Below, piece after piece: positions 15,006 to 17,378 of a stretch of 17,378 bases of DNA. A program made the position numbers and the translations under genes. Origin of the DNA: Bacillota bacterium (GTDB lineage: Bacteria > Bacillota_A > Clostridia > DSM-8532); assembly GCA_023424865.1 (NCBI GenBank), contig JAFADM010000247.1:1-17378 (forward strand). Reading direction: 5' to 3'. Position 1 is the first letter of the stretch; each line of letters opens with the position of its first letter. A model generated the notes under the pieces. That model made no database searches. It was not told the DNA's origin and saw only the letters and a list, made by a program, of their open reading frames with translations.

Positions 15006-16136
15006 TCAGGCTTCAAACATGGGTTTTGATCGCCGCATGGAGATACTTTGAATGATTCCGATGGCAACATAATTAATGACAATAGACGAGCCGCCGTAGC
15101 TTATGAAGGGAAGAGGTATACCCGTTACAGGAAACATACGCAGGTTCATACCAATGTTCTCGGCAAAGTGGAAGAGAAACATGGCCATGAAGCCGATAAC
15201 CACATAAGCACCGTATCTGTCCTTGGCAAAGTGGGAAATATAGAGGCACCTTAAAAGGAGCAGCAAAAAGAGCAGGACTACCAATGCACCGCCGACAAAC
15301 CCCCAGGACTCGCCAATAATAGCAAAGATGGAGTCGGTTTCCGCTTCCGGCACAAAGGCCGAGGCCTTTCTGGCTCCCTCATCCACACCAAAAAGCATAC
15401 CTGATCCGATATACAAGGTAGCGCGGTCAATATGGTATGCCGAGGTAGTGGAATAGGCGGCAGGATTGATAAATGATAATATACGGTTTATCTGAAAAGG
15501 CTGCAAAACCTTCTCAAGCACGCTGAACCACAGTATGGGAAGCGCCACGATGGTAGTGGCAAAGCCGATGACCAGCACTCTGTAGCGGATGCCAAAGACA
15601 AAGATCATAAGTGCCAGCATGAAAAGGTAAACCACAGCGGTACCAAAATCCGGCTGAAGCAGAATCAGTCCGACAAGGGAGCCCGCGACCCCTATCAGAA
15701 AAAGATAATTAATCGCCTTGCCGCCATTTTTTATTTTTTCAAAGAATACGGCCGTTGCAATGACAAGCGTAATCTTTCCCAGCTCTGAGGGCTGGAAGGA
15801 CATAGGTCCCAAATCGATCCAGCCGTTGGTGCCAACCTCTTCCCTTCCTACGCCGATGACGAGCACTGCAATGAGCAGGATCATCGTCCCACCGTAAGCC
15901 GGAACGCTTAAAACCCTTAAGTCCTTGTAGTCAATGATCATCATAACCACCATGGCAATGATGCCGATAACGGACGCCATAAGCTGCTTGGTAAAAAGCC
16001 TTGGCTCATTCATTTGAACCGTAAAAATGCGAAGTGCCATAAGCCCAACCGTATTAAGCATGAATACGACAATAAGCAAAAACCAGTCCACGCTTTTTAT
16101 AAGGGAAGGCCCTTTGTTTTTTTCAATCGTTACCAT
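15006..16136 (-). CDS. rodA: SEDS peptidoglycan glycosyltransferase, RodA type
   Basis: Polytopic membrane protein of 376 residues, in the SEDS family that polymerises lipid II. GTNGWIDLGPMSFQPSELGK (102-121) is the RodA/FtsW signature loop; GTNGWI is nearer to RodA than to FtsW. QPDFGTA (161-167) is intact, and PEAETDSIF (263-271) holds the family's essential Asp at 268. TGIPLPFISYGGSS is near the C-terminus. The usual FGKG loop reads FGVDEG and the usual TDFIF reads TDSIF, so it is somewhat divergent. It starts 5 bases after lgt, with GGAG inside the lgt end, so the two are coupled. A class B PBP partner is not adjacent in the window; it may lie further upstream. Confidence 0.9.
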   Translation of the reverse strand: MVTIEKNKGPSLIKSVDWFLLIVVFMLNTVGLMALRIFTVQMNEPRLFTKQLMASVIGIIAMVVMMIIDYKDLRVLSVPAYGGTMILLIAVLVIGVGREEVGTNGWIDLGPMSFQPSELGKITLVIATAVFFEKIKNGGKAINYLFLIGVAGSLVGLILLQPDFGTAVVYLFMLALMIFVFGIRYRVLVIGFATTIVALPILWFSVLEKVLQPFQINRILSFINPAAYSTTSAYHIDRATLYIGSGMLFGVDEGARKASAFVPEAETDSIFAIIGESWGFVGGALVVLLFLLLLLRCLYISHFAKDRYGAYVVIGFMAMFLFHFAENIGMNLRMFPVTGIPLPFISYGGSSIVINYVAIGIIQSISMRRSKPMFEA

Positions 16137-16141
16137 AGCTG

Positions 16142-17359
16142 TCAGCTCCGTTCCGTGGTGTCGGGCATATCCTGAGGCGCTCCCTCAGCCTCTGGAGCAG
16201 GGTTGTTCCCACTCTCGTCTGAAACCTGAGGTTCATTAAAAGGCTCGGAAACGTCGGTTTCTCCCTCGATGTCAAATTGAGTTTCCTCCTCGGTGGGAAC
16301 CGGTGTTTCCCCTTCGAGGGGAAGCTGTGTTTCCTCTTCGATGGCAAGCTCAGTTTCCTCCTCCGGGTTTTGATTATCCGGAACATCGTCGTCAGGAATC
16401 AACTGCTCCCCCCTGAGCTCCTTTAATACATCCGAATAGGCGCTATGCCCTGAGCCTTCACCATAGCCTTCGACAGAAGAATCCCCCTCTTGTTTCAGGA
16501 CTTCTTCCTCCAATACCACTGCTCTGCTTCTTTTAGAACAAAAAACATAAAAGGCCAATGCACCTGCAAACACAAGAACGGAAACCAGCTGATTATAGCG
16601 AATATCTCCCGTGCCGAATACATCGGTGCGCAAAAACTCCAATAAGAAGCGGATAAAGGTGTACTGCATCAGGTAAATCGCCAGAACTCCGCCTTTTACC
16701 TTGCTTCGCTTTCTTAACCACAGAAGAAAAACAAACGCCAGCACATTCCAAAGGGCTTCATAAAGAAAAGTAGGGTGTACAGGCAAATCCGGGTTCACCC
16801 CGGGATTCGGATAAGCTTTTATGAGGCTGCCGGTCATGCCCCAGGGCAATTCCGTATTAGTACCGTAAAGCTCCTGGTTGGTAAAGTTTCCAAATCGGCC
16901 GATGGCCTGGGCCAAAGGCAGATAGACAATGGCAAAATCACACCATTTAAGCATGTCCACCTTTTTTCGCCGGGCATAGATAAAAACCGACAGCACCGCA
17001 CCGAAAAGGGCCCCAAAAATGGCAAGGCCTCCCTCCCAGATTCGAAAAATTCCCAGAAGGTTATTCTTAAAGGAATCCCAGGTAAACACGACAAAAAAGA
17101 GCCTTGCAAACACAATGGACACAGGCAGAGCAATGAGGAACATATCAATTAAGTCGTCCTCCTTGAGGCCAAACTGTGCGCTTTGCTTCATAGCCAGAAC
17201 CAGAGCCACCATAATGGCAAAGGCAATAATAACGCCATACCAATGAATTATAATGCCATTGCCAATAGGAATGGTAAAGGTAGGATCAATATTCAAGTGG
17301 ATTCCCAGCTTGGGAAATTCAATATACTGTGCGGCTGCACCTACGGTTAAGACCCCCAT
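16142..17359 (-). CDS. lgt: Prolipoprotein diacylglyceryl transferase Lgt with long acidic tail
   Basis: Membrane enzyme that moves diacylglyceryl from phosphatidylglycerol to the lipobox Cys of prolipoproteins. It has 405 residues from ATG 17359 (GGAGG 8 bases upstream); the usual length is 260-290. The core (about 1-280) has HWYG (39-42), GRFGNFTNQELYG (154-166), VHPTFLYEA (194-202) and RFLLEFLR (237-244), with about seven membrane segments. WEGGLAIFGAL has Phe115 where E. coli has the essential His103. From about residue 283 a Glu/Asp-rich tail with five 8-residue repeats (333-372) follows, probably cytoplasmic and disordered. It is followed by rodA 5 bases later, and its own promoter is not in the window. 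Confidence 0.95.
   Translation of the reverse strand: MGVLTVGAAAQYIEFPKLGIHLNIDPTFTIPIGNGIIIHWYGVIIAFAIMVALVLAMKQSAQFGLKEDDLIDMFLIALPVSIVFARLFFVVFTWDSFKNNLLGIFRIWEGGLAIFGALFGAVLSVFIYARRKKVDMLKWCDFAIVYLPLAQAIGRFGNFTNQELYGTNTELPWGMTGSLIKAYPNPGVNPDLPVHPTFLYEALWNVLAFVFLLWLRKRSKVKGGVLAIYLMQYTFIRFLLEFLRTDVFGTGDIRYNQLVSVLVFAGALAFYVFCSKRSRAVVLEEEVLKQEGDSSVEGYGEGSGHSAYSDVLKELRGEQLIPDDDVPDNQNPEEETELAIEEETQLPLEGETPVPTEEETQFDIEGETDVSEPFNEPQVSDESGNNPAPEAEGAPQDMPDTTERS
16244..16363 (-). repeat. Five in-frame 24-bp tandem repeats in lgt
   Basis: Five 24-base units encode EEETELAI, EEETQLPL, EGETPVPT, EEETQFDI and EGETDVSE. The first half of each unit (E-E/G-E-T) is kept while the second half varies, which suggests repeat expansion followed by drift. 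The unit length is a multiple of three, so copy changes would keep the frame. Confidence 0.88.
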
Positions 17360-17378
17360 TTTCAAAACCTCCAATACT

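Noticed and set aside
1..17378. tRNA, rRNA or transferred-island signals
   Set aside because: I saw no RNA gene, integrase or change of style between genes; the window reads as core chromosome.

Overview
The window is a division and cell-wall (dcw) gene cluster from a low-to-moderate-GC Gram-positive bacterium, most probably of the class Clostridia. The grounds are the Firmicute gene order, a small-basic-protein gene (sbp) before ftsZ, a DivIB-type FtsQ, a SpoVD-like penicillin-binding protein with PASTA domains, strong GGAGG ribosome binding sites with some TTG and GTG starts, and a MurE with the DNPR motif for meso-diaminopimelate. I cannot name a genus. Every gene I can support lies on the minus strand, so the window is transcribed from right to left. 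Open frames on the plus strand look like shadows of these genes.

Right part (17378 to 15006): lgt, lipoprotein diacylglyceryl transferase with a long acidic repeat tail, is followed 5 bases later by a SEDS glycosyltransferase gene of RodA type. These look like the end of an operon that starts outside the window. About 135 bases later comes a good intrinsic terminator (14871-14835).

Middle and left part (14808 to 1): a strong sigma-A-type promoter and three exact 10-bp direct repeats, which match the pattern of MraZ boxes, lead into mraZ and rsmH. A 328-bp spacer with unusual structure follows. Then come ftsL, a class B PBP (SpoVD-like), murE, murF, mraY, ftsW, murG, murA, divIB, sbp and ftsZ. 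The ftsZ gene runs off the left edge and lacks its 3' end. A second promoter is likely before murE, and a good one lies before ftsZ.

How the genes work together: MurA starts UDP-MurNAc synthesis, MurE and MurF complete the pentapeptide, MraY makes lipid I and MurG makes lipid II. FtsW with the class B PBP polymerises and crosslinks it at the septum. DivIB and FtsL regulate that pair, and FtsZ places it. RodA would do the matching polymerisation in elongation or another growth mode.

The cluster is mostly canonical and I see no wholly new system. The notable points are: no murD between mraY and ftsW (murB and murC are also absent); no ftsA before ftsZ; a periodic 22-23-bp motif array plus a 22-bp-stem inverted repeat before ftsL; a cysteine pair in the PBP spaced as in the SpoVD redox switch; an 8-residue repeat tail and a His-to-Phe change in Lgt; and a changed PDxGT motif in FtsW.
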